Made by a program: the position numbers and the translations under genes
Assembly (NCBI RefSeq): GCF_024498195.1
Contig: NZ_CP101824.1
Span: 1,116,001 to 1,180,000 of the forward strand
Direction of reading: 5' to 3'
Length of the DNA: 64,000 bases
Origin: Halovivax cerinus
GTDB lineage: Archaea; Halobacteriota; Halobacteria; Halobacteriales; Natrialbaceae
Notes under the pieces: model-generated
Told to the model about the DNA's origin: nothing
Seen by the model: only the letters and a program-made list of their open reading frames with translations
Databases searched by the model: none
Part shown: positions 31,525 through 39,916 of the stretch, piece by piece
Position numbering within the stretch: position 1 is the stretch's first letter
Layout of the letters: each line of letters begins with the position of its first letter

Positions 31525-33330
31525 TCACTTCCCCCAGAAGGGGTCGCGCTTGCGGTGGTTGTCGAGGTACATGTTGAGCGCTTCGCGCTCGTCGCCGGGG
31601 ATCTCCTCGGCGAGTTCCTGCTCGAGAATCTTGGCGTGTTTCTCGGGGAGTTCGACCCAGAGTTCTTCGTCTTCGTGGATCTGGCGACCGACGGTGGGGC
31701 CGTCGATGGCGACGGAGACGCGGGTGCCGGCGCGGGCCTCGTCGACGTCCTCGCCCTGCTCCTGGATGCCCTTGATCTGGCCGACGCGGGTGGTGTCGTT
31801 GCCCTCGAAGCGGACGACGTGTTCGTTGTTCTGGAGGGTTCCCGAATTGACCTCGACGCCGACGACGGCGGGGTCGTTCTGGCGGAAGACGTGGTCGGGG
31901 AGGATCCGGAAGCGGGCCGGGCGGGTGATGTTCTCGAGGACGGTGTCCTGCTGGGCGCGTTCGAGTTCCTCGACGAAGTCCTCGTAGCCCTCGACGAGCT
32001 GGTAGATGACGTCGTCGGTGAAGACGCGGACGTCGTCGATCTCGGCGCGTTCTTCGGCGTCGTCGAGGACGTCGACGTTGAACCCGAGGATGACCCGCTG
32101 TTTGTGCTCGTCGGCGGTGGAGGCGACGGAGACGTCGCGCGGGGCGACGTCGCCGACTTCGGCGCGGACGATGGGAATCTCGGCCTCGCCGAGTGCGTCG
32201 GCCATGGCTTCTAAGCTGCCGAGCGTGTCGGCCTTGACGACGACACCCTGTTCGTCGGTGTCGACGGCGATCTCGGCGAGTTCGGCTTCGACTTCCTCGA
32301 TCACGTCGTCGAGGGCGCGATCGCGGACGACGCGGACAGGGGCGCCGGCCATGGCGTCGTCGAGGTCGGGTGCGGCGACCTTGATCCCGGCGGCGGCGTC
32401 GACCTGTTCGACCTGTTCGAAGCGGCTCTCGGTCCGGATCTCGGCCAGGGGCCGGGGCTGGAGGAGGGCGCGGACGTCGGTGACGATTGGTTCGGTCGTG
32501 CCCCCGACGACGATCGTGTCGTCGGTGCGGATCGTCCCGTCGTAGAGGACGATATCGACCGTCGTCCCGAACCCCTTCTCTTCTTTGACCTCGAGGACGG
32601 TGCCGACGCCGGGGCCGGCGACGTCGATCTCCATCTCCTCTTTCATGTAGCGCTGGGAGAGGCCCATCATCACCGTCAGGAGGTCGGGGACGCCCTCGCC
32701 GGTCATCGCGGAGACGGGGACGACGCCGATGTTGCGCTGGAAGTGCTGGACTCGCCAGTAGAGGTCGGCGGAGAAGCCCTCGTCGGAGAGCTCGCCGATG
32801 ATCTCGTAGAGGCGTTCGTCGAGGTCGCCCCGGACGCGGTCTGACTGTTCGTCGTAGGTTGGCTTGATCGGAGCGTCGTCGGTCGGGTTCCAGCCGGGGA
32901 CGGTGTCGATCTTGTTCGCGGCGACGATGAACGGAGTCTGGGAGCGCTGGAGGATGTCGAGCGCCTCGATCGTCTGGGGCTGGAAGCCGTCGTTGACGTC
33001 GACGACGAGGATCGCGATGTCGGCGAGGTTGCCCCCGCGCGAGCGCAGGGTGGTGAACGAGTGGTGGCCGGGCGTGTCGATGAAGAGGAGGCCGGGGAGG
33101 TCGAAGTCGTCCGGATCGACGAGGTCGCCCGCGATGGCGGAGATGACGTCTAGCGGGACGGCCGTCGCCCCGATGTGCTGGGTGATAGCGCCCGCCTCTC
33201 CCTCGATGACGGCCGAGCCACGGATCTGATCGAGCAGGCTCGTCTTGCCGTGATCGACGTGGCCGAGCACGGCGACGATCGGTGTCCGGAGCGAGGCGTT
33301 TTCGGGGGAGTCAGTGTCTGAATCCGACAT
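31525..33330 (-). CDS. infB: Translation initiation factor aIF5B (archaeal IF-2)
   Basis: A 601-residue GTPase that promotes ribosomal subunit joining. The G-domain motifs are G1 'GHVDHGKTS' (about residues 24-32), G3 'DTPGH', G4 'NKID' and the G5 region, followed by domain II, the central 'QGVVVKADTLGSLEAM' alpha/beta domain III and C-terminal beta barrel IV. The ATG at 33330 begins 'MSDSDTDSPEN', a short acidic leader before the G domain; the open frame upstream is basic and unlikely. Length equals other archaeal aIF5B without the long eukaryotic N-terminus, and there is no intein. Confidence 0.96.
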   Translation of the reverse strand: MSDSDTDSPENASLRTPIVAVLGHVDHGKTSLLDQIRGSAVIEGEAGAITQHIGATAVPLDVISAIAGDLVDPDDFDLPGLLFIDTPGHHSFTTLRSRGGNLADIAILVVDVNDGFQPQTIEALDILQRSQTPFIVAANKIDTVPGWNPTDDAPIKPTYDEQSDRVRGDLDERLYEIIGELSDEGFSADLYWRVQHFQRNIGVVPVSAMTGEGVPDLLTVMMGLSQRYMKEEMEIDVAGPGVGTVLEVKEEKGFGTTVDIVLYDGTIRTDDTIVVGGTTEPIVTDVRALLQPRPLAEIRTESRFEQVEQVDAAAGIKVAAPDLDDAMAGAPVRVVRDRALDDVIEEVEAELAEIAVDTDEQGVVVKADTLGSLEAMADALGEAEIPIVRAEVGDVAPRDVSVASTADEHKQRVILGFNVDVLDDAEERAEIDDVRVFTDDVIYQLVEGYEDFVEELERAQQDTVLENITRPARFRILPDHVFRQNDPAVVGVEVNSGTLQNNEHVVRFEGNDTTRVGQIKGIQEQGEDVDEARAGTRVSVAIDGPTVGRQIHEDEELWVELPEKHAKILEQELAEEIPGDEREALNMYLDNHRKRDPFWGK

Positions 33331-33591
33331 GCAAACCACCAGAGAAGGCTCTTGGTCGAGAGTCCCCGGGCCGACAGTTAAACCCATCGTCACGGCCCGG
33401 CTTCGACCGTCGCGGGAGGGCCTCGACGCCGTCTCGCGGCGTGTGCTCCGGACCCGACGCACTCGCCGGGTCTGGTAGCACGCTCGGTCGAGGATCCGGG
33501 GTGGGAGCGGGTGCGCTCTCGCGTCGCCGTCGTCAGACGCTCGTCTTTCAGAACCCGAATGTTAATAGCCGACGGGCGCAACGTTGTCGCC

Positions 33592-33837
33592 ATGAGCGAC
33601 ATACTCGCCGAAAACCTCTCGGGCAAGTCCGTCATGGGCGCGGACGGGACCGAACTCGGGTTGCTCTACAACATCACGATGGACATCTCCTCGGGCGAAC
33701 TCCACGACCTGATCGTCGAACCGGACGAGGAACTGCCGGGTCGCGTCGTCGACTTCGACCGGAACGAGGACGGTCGCTTCCGGATCCCGGTCTCCCGGGT
33801 ACAGGCCGTGAAAGATTACATCGTCGTCGAACGCTAA
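33592..33837 (+). CDS. PRC-barrel domain protein
   Basis: An 81-residue protein consisting of one PRC-barrel: 'LSGKSVMGADGTELGLLYNITMDISSGELHDLIVEP' region followed by 'IPVSRVQAVKDYIVV'. Single-domain PRC-barrel proteins are common in euryarchaea and are thought to bind RNA or partner proteins. It is encoded just before the Nob1-like ribonuclease gene (24-base gap, same strand), which supports a role around ribosome maturation. The divergent neighbour is aIF5B. Confidence 0.88.
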   Translation: MSDILAENLSGKSVMGADGTELGLLYNITMDISSGELHDLIVEPDEELPGRVVDFDRNEDGRFRIPVSRVQAVKDYIVVER

Positions 33838-33861
33838 TTTCTTTGCACTCGATCTAGCCCA

Positions 33862-34320
33862 ATGTACGTTCTCGACTCGTCGGCGTTCATCCACGACTTT
33901 CACACCACCGAACAGACCGCGACGATCCCGCTCGTCCGCGAGGAACTCGAAGACGAGAGCGCCTACCGCTACGACGCCATGGAGGGCTCCGGGATGCACA
34001 TCCACATTCCCGACGAAGACACCATCGAGACGGTCCGCCGGGCGGCGCGCGAGTCCGGCGACCTGGACGTGCTCTCCGACACCGACGTTCGCCTCGTCGC
34101 AGCCACGTTCGAACTCGACGGTACGCTCGTCACCGACGATTACGCGATGCAGAACGTCGCCGAGAAGCTCTCGATGACCGTCGAGTTCATCGCTCGCGAC
34201 GGGATCGACGAGCAACGCGACTGGCACTTTCAGTGTCGCGGTTGCGGGCGCGAGTTCGACGAGCAGAAAGACCGCTGTCCGATCTGCGGCAGCGAACTGA
34301 CGCGGAAGAATCCGTCCTGA
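33862..34320 (+). CDS. nob1: Nob1-like endoribonuclease (PIN domain plus zinc ribbon)
   Basis: A 152-residue protein with a PIN domain in residues 1-115 and a zinc ribbon at the end. Acidic active-site residues are Asp5 in 'YVLDSSAF', Glu in 'VREELED', Asp in 'SDTDVRLVA' and Asp in 'VTDDYAMQN'. The ribbon is 'CRGCGREFDEQKDRCPICG', two CxxC pairs. This is the enzyme family that trims the 3' end of small-subunit rRNA. Length and architecture match archaeal Nob1. Confidence 0.94.
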   Translation: MYVLDSSAFIHDFHTTEQTATIPLVREELEDESAYRYDAMEGSGMHIHIPDEDTIETVRRAARESGDLDVLSDTDVRLVAATFELDGTLVTDDYAMQNVAEKLSMTVEFIARDGIDEQRDWHFQCRGCGREFDEQKDRCPICGSELTRKNPS

Positions 34321-34392
34321 ACTCCCCCGATTCGTCCTCTCGTAGCCATCCTTCTAGCGGTGAAAACGAATCACGCCCGCGACGACGTGGGG

Positions 34393-34893
34393 TCACACAA
34401 TCACCTGGATGGCGAGGAGCACGGCCGGAACGGCGAGCATGATGAGCGCACTGATGACCGATCGATCTCGTCGAGAGCCCGCCGCGGCGTAGAACCCGGC
34501 GAAGACAATCGCCAGTCCGAGAAACCGCAACAGTACCATCAGGCGAGCCTGCGCAGTACCGGACAGGAGTGACGCTGAAATCGAGACCGTTCCCATAGTC
34601 TCGAAGGTGAGATACCAGCCGTAATTCGCAATTCTCTGGGCGAAGATCCCCCAAACGGTAACGAGAACGAGTTCTGGGATTGAAGCTACCGGGTACGTGT
34701 AACTGTATGCGAGTACCCCGATCACAACGGGAACTACCGAAACGCGTCCCAGTTCGGTTGTGATGCCTGTCGACGGCATGAGGAAGAACGCTCGGGCAGC
34801 CAGCCAGAGCACGGCGATGGCGCTCAACAACCCAGCAACTGATATCCTGTCCCATGTAGCGAACGATGAACGCGTCACTGGCAGTGCGGGCAT
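34393..34893 (-). CDS. Multipass membrane protein of unknown function
   Basis: A 166-residue protein with five hydrophobic segments (about 17-37, 49-66, 70-90, 100-130 and 143-165). It is less acidic and clearly lower in G+C than neighbours such as pgi and infB, which suggests transfer or relaxed selection. No family is recognised. The ATG at 34893 is followed by 'MPALPVTRSSFATWDRIS'. Upstream is an AT-rich segment with a palindrome, listed separately. Confidence 0.65.
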   Translation of the reverse strand: MPALPVTRSSFATWDRISVAGLLSAIAVLWLAARAFFLMPSTGITTELGRVSVVPVVIGVLAYSYTYPVASIPELVLVTVWGIFAQRIANYGWYLTFETMGTVSISASLLSGTAQARLMVLLRFLGLAIVFAGFYAAAGSRRDRSVISALIMLAVPAVLLAIQVIV

Positions 34894-34901
34894 ACTATAC
34901 G

Positions 34902-34957
34902 ATCACCTAATGGTGATAAGCATCTTTTGGATTATCAAATCTATATAAATAATATAG
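34902..34957. promoter_or_regulatory. AT-rich control region with two palindromes
   Basis: Just before the start of the membrane protein gene is the palindrome ATCACC-taat-GGTGAT (34902-34917), perfect over six-base arms. Further upstream is CTATATA-aata-ATATAG (about 34940-34957), an AT-rich near-palindrome that could hold a TATA box. Their position suggests repressor control of the 34393-34893 gene. Confidence 0.4.
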
Positions 34958-35003
34958 TATGCGTATATGTGGGAATTCTGTGCCTATAACTAACGATCTG
35001 CTC

Positions 35004-36350
35004 TCAACCGGCCATCGAGAGGTACTGCGAGTAGTACGTGTACGCGTTGTAGAGCCCGTGGACCAGCGCGGGAACCAGGAGGTTTCCGGTGCGAGCGTAC
35101 AGCGTTCCGAGGGCGAGCGAGAGCACGAAGACGATCCCGAGGCTCACGAGCAACCCGCCGACTGGGCCGCCGCCGTAGGCGAACAGGTGTGCGCTTGCGA
35201 ATATCACACTGGCGACCACGATCGCACCGGGGGTGGAGAAGTAGCCCGTGAGCCCCTTCTGGATCACGTTCCGGTAGAGCAACTCCTCGAACGGGCCGAT
35301 GACGAGTATCGACGCGACGGCGAGCACGAGCAGGAGTTCCGGCGCGCTCCGGGCCCGCTCGAAGCTGCTGTGGCCGGCGCTCTCGGTCCCGGTCGTGCCG
35401 AGGATGACGCCGATCACGATCGCGATGCCGCCGAGCGCGACGACGCCGCCGACGACGTAGCCGAGATCCCGCAGCGACGGGACACGGACGTCGACGTACG
35501 AGCGGCCGCGATCGGTCAGGGCGAGGTACGCGCCCGCGACCGTTCCGGTTCCGAGGACGGTCGCTACCTGGGTCAGCACCGACCGACTCGTGGCCGGTTG
35601 GTCCGTGATCACCACGCCGGCGATGAGGACGAGTCCGATCGCGAGCAGGTTCGCCCACGCGATGATCGAGACGTAGCCGACGGCACCGACCAGCCAGAAC
35701 CCGGCGGCGGCACCGCCTCGACGGCGGAGCTGCCGCCCCGAGAGCCCCGCGTACATCGCGCCCGCGGCGGCGATCGAGAGTGCCGCGCCGACGAGCGAGA
35801 CGAGCAAGGCCGGGGTGCCAGCGACGGGTGGAACGCCAAACGGCGTCGTGTACCCGTGGGTGAGTCCGTACACCGAGAGGACGGCGACGGCGGCGCTCGC
35901 GACGCCGACGATCGACCCGAGCACCGATCGCGAGAGGTGGCCGTGGCGGCCGACGAAGACGGTGCCGAGCGCGAGGGCGGCGATTCCCCCGACGACGAGC
36001 GTGAACGGGTCGGTCGTCCCGGACCGAAGCACCCTGGCGGCGCCCAGCAGGGTGAGCGTCGTCGTGAAGAGCGCGAGGAGGACGGACGCGTCGCCGGTGG
36101 CCTCGGCCAGCGCCGCGGCCGCGCCGGGGTCGTCGGTGTCCTGGCTCGCGTCGTCGGCGGCTCGATCGGCAGCGTCCGCGGCTGCGTCGCGTCCGCCGGG
36201 GCCGGCGCTCCCGTCGGCGGCCGTCGAATCGGCGTCTTCCGCGACCCGGTCGGCGTCGGGTTCCGTGTCCTCGGCGTTCGGCGTCCACCCGTCGCCGCCG
36301 TCCGGTTCGACCGTGTCGGTTTCGTCGGTCGAGTCGCTCCCGCCGGTCAT
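35004..36350 (-). CDS. CPBP/CAAX-type intramembrane metalloprotease
   Basis: About 448 residues with an acidic N-terminal tail (about 100 residues, rich in Asp and Ala) and then around ten membrane helices. The C-terminal half carries the family motifs 'GPFEELLYRNVIQKG' (EExxxR form), 'FASAHLF' (FxxxH) and 'PALVHGLYNAYT' (HxxxN), which bind the catalytic metal within the membrane. The large frame extends upstream into the pgi gene, but the ATG at 36350 opens the acidic tail and leaves the pgi gene separate. Homologues process prenylated or secreted proteins; the archaeal substrate is unknown. Confidence 0.87.
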   Translation of the reverse strand: MTGGSDSTDETDTVEPDGGDGWTPNAEDTEPDADRVAEDADSTAADGSAGPGGRDAAADAADRAADDASQDTDDPGAAAALAEATGDASVLLALFTTTLTLLGAARVLRSGTTDPFTLVVGGIAALALGTVFVGRHGHLSRSVLGSIVGVASAAVAVLSVYGLTHGYTTPFGVPPVAGTPALLVSLVGAALSIAAAGAMYAGLSGRQLRRRGGAAAGFWLVGAVGYVSIIAWANLLAIGLVLIAGVVITDQPATSRSVLTQVATVLGTGTVAGAYLALTDRGRSYVDVRVPSLRDLGYVVGGVVALGGIAIVIGVILGTTGTESAGHSSFERARSAPELLLVLAVASILVIGPFEELLYRNVIQKGLTGYFSTPGAIVVASVIFASAHLFAYGGGPVGGLLVSLGIVFVLSLALGTLYARTGNLLVPALVHGLYNAYTYYSQYLSMAG

Positions 36351-36424
36351 TGGTGGGGTTTGGGCGACGACGGTAATGGGCCTGTGGATTTCAGGCCGGA
36401 GCGGAATCAGTCGCGCCGCCTGGG

Positions 36425-37735
36425 CTATCGCTCGACACGAAGCGCCGACTTCTCGGCCACCGCCTGCGCCTCCTCGAAGTCGCCGCCTCCGAGGAGGCCA
36501 CGGGTCGCCTTCTTGGCCCACTCGACGGCGGGCTGGTCGAAGGTGTTCACGCCGGCGAGTTCGCCGGCCATCACGCAGGCGGCCTCCAGGCCGTAGAGCA
36601 GGCCGCCGAGTTCGAACGCGTCGACGCGCTCGATCTCGATGCGAACCGTCGGGCGGCCGGCTGCGGCGAGGCTCGCCTCGGTCGCGCGGAACTCGGCGTC
36701 GAGCAGGTCCGCGAGCGAGCCGTCGCCGAGGTAGGCGAGGTCGTCGACGTCGGTCGGCGGGATCGACTGGCTCGCCCGCTCTCGCGGCGTGACGAACGTC
36801 ACCTGCGTGTTCCGTGGCCCCGCCCGGTAGAGCTGGAGCTGTGAGTGCTGGTCGGTCGCGCCGAGCGCGCGAACGGGCGTCTGGCCCAGTCCATCCTTGC
36901 CGAGGCTCTCGGCCCAGAGCTGGGCGAACCACTCGGCAGTCGTCTCCAGGGACTCGGCGTAGGGCATGAACGCGTTGACCTGCGCGCCGCGTGCGGCGAG
37001 GGCGTGACAGGTCGCGCCGTAGGCGTAGGCGGGACACTCGTAGAGCGAACCCGTGAGCGTCTCGGCTTCGGCGGCGGCGCCGTCGAGGAGGGCCTCGAGG
37101 TCGAGGTCGGCCGCCGCGGCAGCGACGAGCCCGACCGCCGAGAGCGCCGAATAGCGACCGGGAACGCCGTCGGGGACGTCGAGTGCGGGCAGGTCGTGTG
37201 CGTCTGCGAGGTCGCGAAGCGGGCCGGACTCGCCCGTCGTGACGATGGTCCGCTCGGTCCAGTCGACGCCCGCCGACTCGAACGCGTCGCGGACGACGAG
37301 GAAGTTCGCCAGCGTCTCCGCGGTCGTTCCGGAGCGGGAGACGACGTTGATCGCCGTCCGTTCCAGGGGTAGCGCGTCGAGGGCCTCTCGAACCCAGGTC
37401 GGGTCGACGTTGTCGAGGAAGACCGTCTCCAGGTCTGCATCGAGCGCGTCGACGATCGTCGCCGCGCCCAGCGCGCTTCCCCCGATGCCGACGGTGATCA
37501 GCGCCTCGATATCCCCGCCGTCGGGGCCGGTGATCGGCTCGACGGCCGCCCGGATCTCGTCCGGGTTCGTTCGGTCTGGCAGGTTCAACGCCGCGTAGCC
37601 GTGTTCGTCGTCCCCCCGCCCGACCGCGATTCGTTCGTGCGCCGTGGCCACTCGCTCGTCGAGCCGGTCGAGTGCATCCCGGGAGACGCCCGGGGAGGCG
37701 ACCGACGCGAGCGCGTTACCGATGTCGACGTCCAT
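36425..37735 (-). CDS. pgi: Glucose-6-phosphate isomerase
   Basis: About 436 residues. It interconverts glucose-6-phosphate and fructose-6-phosphate in gluconeogenesis. 'ITVGIGGSALGAATI' (about 81-95), 'VVSRSGTTAETLANFL' and 'GATDQHSQLQLYRAGPRN' hold the sugar phosphate, and the catalytic Lys is in 'WAKKATRGLLGG' close to the C-terminus. The ATG at 37735 ('MDVDIGNAL') is the usual haloarchaeal start; an upstream start adds nine unrelated residues. It precedes the CAAX protease gene on the same strand by about 75 bases. Confidence 0.95.
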   Translation of the reverse strand: MDVDIGNALASVASPGVSRDALDRLDERVATAHERIAVGRGDDEHGYAALNLPDRTNPDEIRAAVEPITGPDGGDIEALITVGIGGSALGAATIVDALDADLETVFLDNVDPTWVREALDALPLERTAINVVSRSGTTAETLANFLVVRDAFESAGVDWTERTIVTTGESGPLRDLADAHDLPALDVPDGVPGRYSALSAVGLVAAAAADLDLEALLDGAAAEAETLTGSLYECPAYAYGATCHALAARGAQVNAFMPYAESLETTAEWFAQLWAESLGKDGLGQTPVRALGATDQHSQLQLYRAGPRNTQVTFVTPRERASQSIPPTDVDDLAYLGDGSLADLLDAEFRATEASLAAAGRPTVRIEIERVDAFELGGLLYGLEAACVMAGELAGVNTFDQPAVEWAKKATRGLLGGGDFEEAQAVAEKSALRVER

Positions 37736-37822
37736 GCTCGAACCCCCGGGAGCCGACGTCAAAGGCGTTCCGTCACGTCACGAGTCGAAACTGCGAAAGG
37801 CGTCGAGCCCCTCGTGTCGCCG

Positions 37823-38314
37823 ATGACCGACCCGACGGAATCGGAGCCAGTGGCGGGTACGTTCGTCGTCACCCACGCCGACGAAGACAGTGCCGTCCTT
37901 CGGGACGTCGAGACGGCGCGGGTGCACACGCTGTCGGCGAACCCCGACCTGGAGGCGCACGAGGTAATCGAGGCGACCGTCGCGCCGGAGCCGCCGCTCT
38001 CGGTCACCTGGACGATCGACGAACTCGACGCACGCAGGACGGTCGACGTACTCGACAGTGACCTCTCGCCGACGACGCACGAGCGGGAGATCGCCGCCGA
38101 CCAGGCCGTCGGCGACCTGGAGCGGGTCGAACGGGCCGGGACGGGCGAACTCCACGTCCTCTCCGTCCCGCCGGACGAGACCGAGAACGCGGCCGCCGAC
38201 GTGCTCGACGACCTCGAGACGGTCGCCCGGGCCGCACGACTCGACGCGGTCAGGGTCGAAGTCCGCCGTGATTCGGACGAGGGTGTTCTAAGCGTGCGGT
38301 ACCTGCCCGACTGA
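37823..38314 (+). CDS. Conserved haloarchaeal protein (DUF5812-like)
   Basis: A 163-residue acidic protein. The beta-rich first half 'GTFVVTHADEDSAVLRDVETARVHTLSANPDL' region resembles haloarchaeal proteins I recall as DUF5812, and the second half is helical with a final strand 'VRVEVRRDSDEGVLSVRYLPD'. No catalytic motif is visible. It is divergent from pgi and the ATG at 37823 is preferred because the frame upstream lies across the pgi start. Function is unknown. Confidence 0.72.
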   Translation: MTDPTESEPVAGTFVVTHADEDSAVLRDVETARVHTLSANPDLEAHEVIEATVAPEPPLSVTWTIDELDARRTVDVLDSDLSPTTHEREIAADQAVGDLERVERAGTGELHVLSVPPDETENAAADVLDDLETVARAARLDAVRVEVRRDSDEGVLSVRYLPD

Positions 38315-38339
38315 CCGACCCGCCGGCGGTCGAACTGGT

Positions 38340-38774
38340 TCAGTCCGACCGGTCTGTGGCCGTTCCGGAGTGCGCCGGCCCGCCGGCGCTCTGGACGGTC
38401 CAGCTCCCCTGGATATCGCAGGCCTCGCGGACCGTGTACTCGATCTCGGTGTCCGCGTCGATGCGGGAACCGCCGTCGACGTCTTCGACCCGAAGCGGGA
38501 CGTCGAGACTGCTCCCGCAGCAGCCCACGCCGACGAACTCCTCCCAGGCGTCGCCCTCCCTGGCGACGTCACGCGTCTTCCGCAGGAACGCGCGGAACGA
38601 CGGCTTCTCCACCTGAAACCGGCCCCACGACGAGAGGTCGGCGGGGTAGGAGACGACGACCCGGTCAGCGCGGGCGCGCGTATCACCCACACCATCGAGC
38701 GAGTCGTCGGTCACGCTGTCCCCATCGTCGAGCGAGTCGTCGCTCGGGATCGATCGACTGGTGTGCTGGCTCAT
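38340..38774 (-). CDS. Conserved haloarchaeal protein with a CC motif
   Basis: A 144-residue soluble protein. An acidic N-terminal tail of about 35 residues is followed by a domain with 'RVVVSYPADLSSWGRFQVEKP', 'FVGVGCCGSSLDVPLRVEDV' and 'VREACDIQGSW'. Three cysteines (two adjacent) suggest a possible metal or redox site, but no family is recognised. It converges on the DUF5812-like gene and is divergent from secF. Confidence 0.68.
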   Translation of the reverse strand: MSQHTSRSIPSDDSLDDGDSVTDDSLDGVGDTRARADRVVVSYPADLSSWGRFQVEKPSFRAFLRKTRDVAREGDAWEEFVGVGCCGSSLDVPLRVEDVDGGSRIDADTEIEYTVREACDIQGSWTVQSAGGPAHSGTATDRSD

Positions 38775-38977
38775 ACGGTCCGTAGGGGGTCGACGGGCAA
38801 AACCGTGCCGCCGAATCGGGCACTACCGTCCTCTCTGATCGATGCAAAACCGTACCCTTCCCGACCACCGCGACGGTGGCGTCGACGCCGTCCTCGACGG
38901 GCCGAACGCGGGTGCGCCGCGGACCCGACTCCGATTGAGAAGGTTTACGTTGCGGCCATTGGTAGCCGGAAGCATCT

Positions 38978-39916
38978 ATGGTCTCACTCGAGGTGCCGGA
39001 GCTGGCGTACGAGGCGTACACGAACCGCCAGCTCGTCGCCGTTCCCCTCGCGATCCTCGCCGTCGCGGTGGCGGTCCTGGGGATCACGTTCGCGCTGACG
39101 GGAACGCCGCTCGCACTCGGCATCGAGTTCACGGGCGGTGCGGAACTGACGATCGCGACCACGGCCGATCAGGACGAGGTCGTCAACGCGTTCGACCAGG
39201 AACCGACGTCGGTCCAGCCGGTACAGGACGAAGGTCAGTACATCGTCCAGTTCGCCGGCGGCGAACTGGACGGGTTCGCTGACGGTGATAAGTCGGCGGT
39301 GCTTCAGTCGCTCGTCGACCAGGCGGAAGATTCCTCGCTCGAACCGTCGGACACCGCCGAGACGACCGCGGACGGTGAGACGACGATCGTGATCGGCGAC
39401 TCGGTAACGTCGCCGTCGTTCGGGGCACAGATCCAGCAGACGGCGCTCCTCGGCCTGTTCGCCGCTTTCCTGGGGATGAGCGCCATCACGTTCGGGCTAT
39501 TCCGGACGTTCGTCCCGTCGCTGGCCGTGGTCGCATCGGCGTTCTCGGACCTCGTCATCCCGCTCGCGTTCATGAGTCTCTTCGGCATCGACCTCACCCT
39601 CGGGACCGTCGCCGCGCTCTTGATGATCATCGGCTACTCCGTCGACTCGGACATCCTGCTCAACAACCACGTCATCCGTCGGAGCGGCTCGTTCTACGAG
39701 AGCGTCCACCGCTCGATGCGGACGGGGATCACGATGACGCTGACCTCGACGGTCGCGATGCTCGTCATGGCCGCCGCCGCGTGGTTCTTCGGCATCACGA
39801 TCATGCGAGACATCGGATTGATCCTCGCCGTCGGGCTCACGGCCGACATCATGAACACGTACTTGCTCAACGTGAGCTTGCTCCGCTGGTACAAGTTCGA
39901 GGGGGTAGGCCGATGA
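38978..39916 (+). CDS. secF: Protein-export membrane protein SecF
   Basis: A 312-residue component of the Sec translocon accessory complex. It has one N-terminal membrane helix, a secreted-side domain with 'GIEFTGGAEL' (about 48-57), and five C-terminal helices with 'LMIIGYSVDSDILLNNHVI', the Sec-type form of the RND helix 4 motif that couples ion movement. secD begins at the overlapping ATGA, in the F-then-D order seen in archaea. It assists movement of unfolded proteins, as opposed to the folded Tat cargo such as the binding proteins in this window. Confidence 0.95.
   Translation: MVSLEVPELAYEAYTNRQLVAVPLAILAVAVAVLGITFALTGTPLALGIEFTGGAELTIATTADQDEVVNAFDQEPTSVQPVQDEGQYIVQFAGGELDGFADGDKSAVLQSLVDQAEDSSLEPSDTAETTADGETTIVIGDSVTSPSFGAQIQQTALLGLFAAFLGMSAITFGLFRTFVPSLAVVASAFSDLVIPLAFMSLFGIDLTLGTVAALLMIIGYSVDSDILLNNHVIRRSGSFYESVHRSMRTGITMTLTSTVAMLVMAAAAWFFGITIMRDIGLILAVGLTADIMNTYLLNVSLLRWYKFEGVGR

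Noticed and set aside
31525-33330. Intein within aIF5B
   Set aside because: The G domain and later domains are continuous and the length of about 600 residues is normal, so no intein is present.
36351-37037. N-terminal extension of the CAAX-type protease to 677 residues
   Set aside because: The extra part lies inside the pgi coding region in another frame and is Arg-rich. The ATG at 36350 opens a normal acidic tail.
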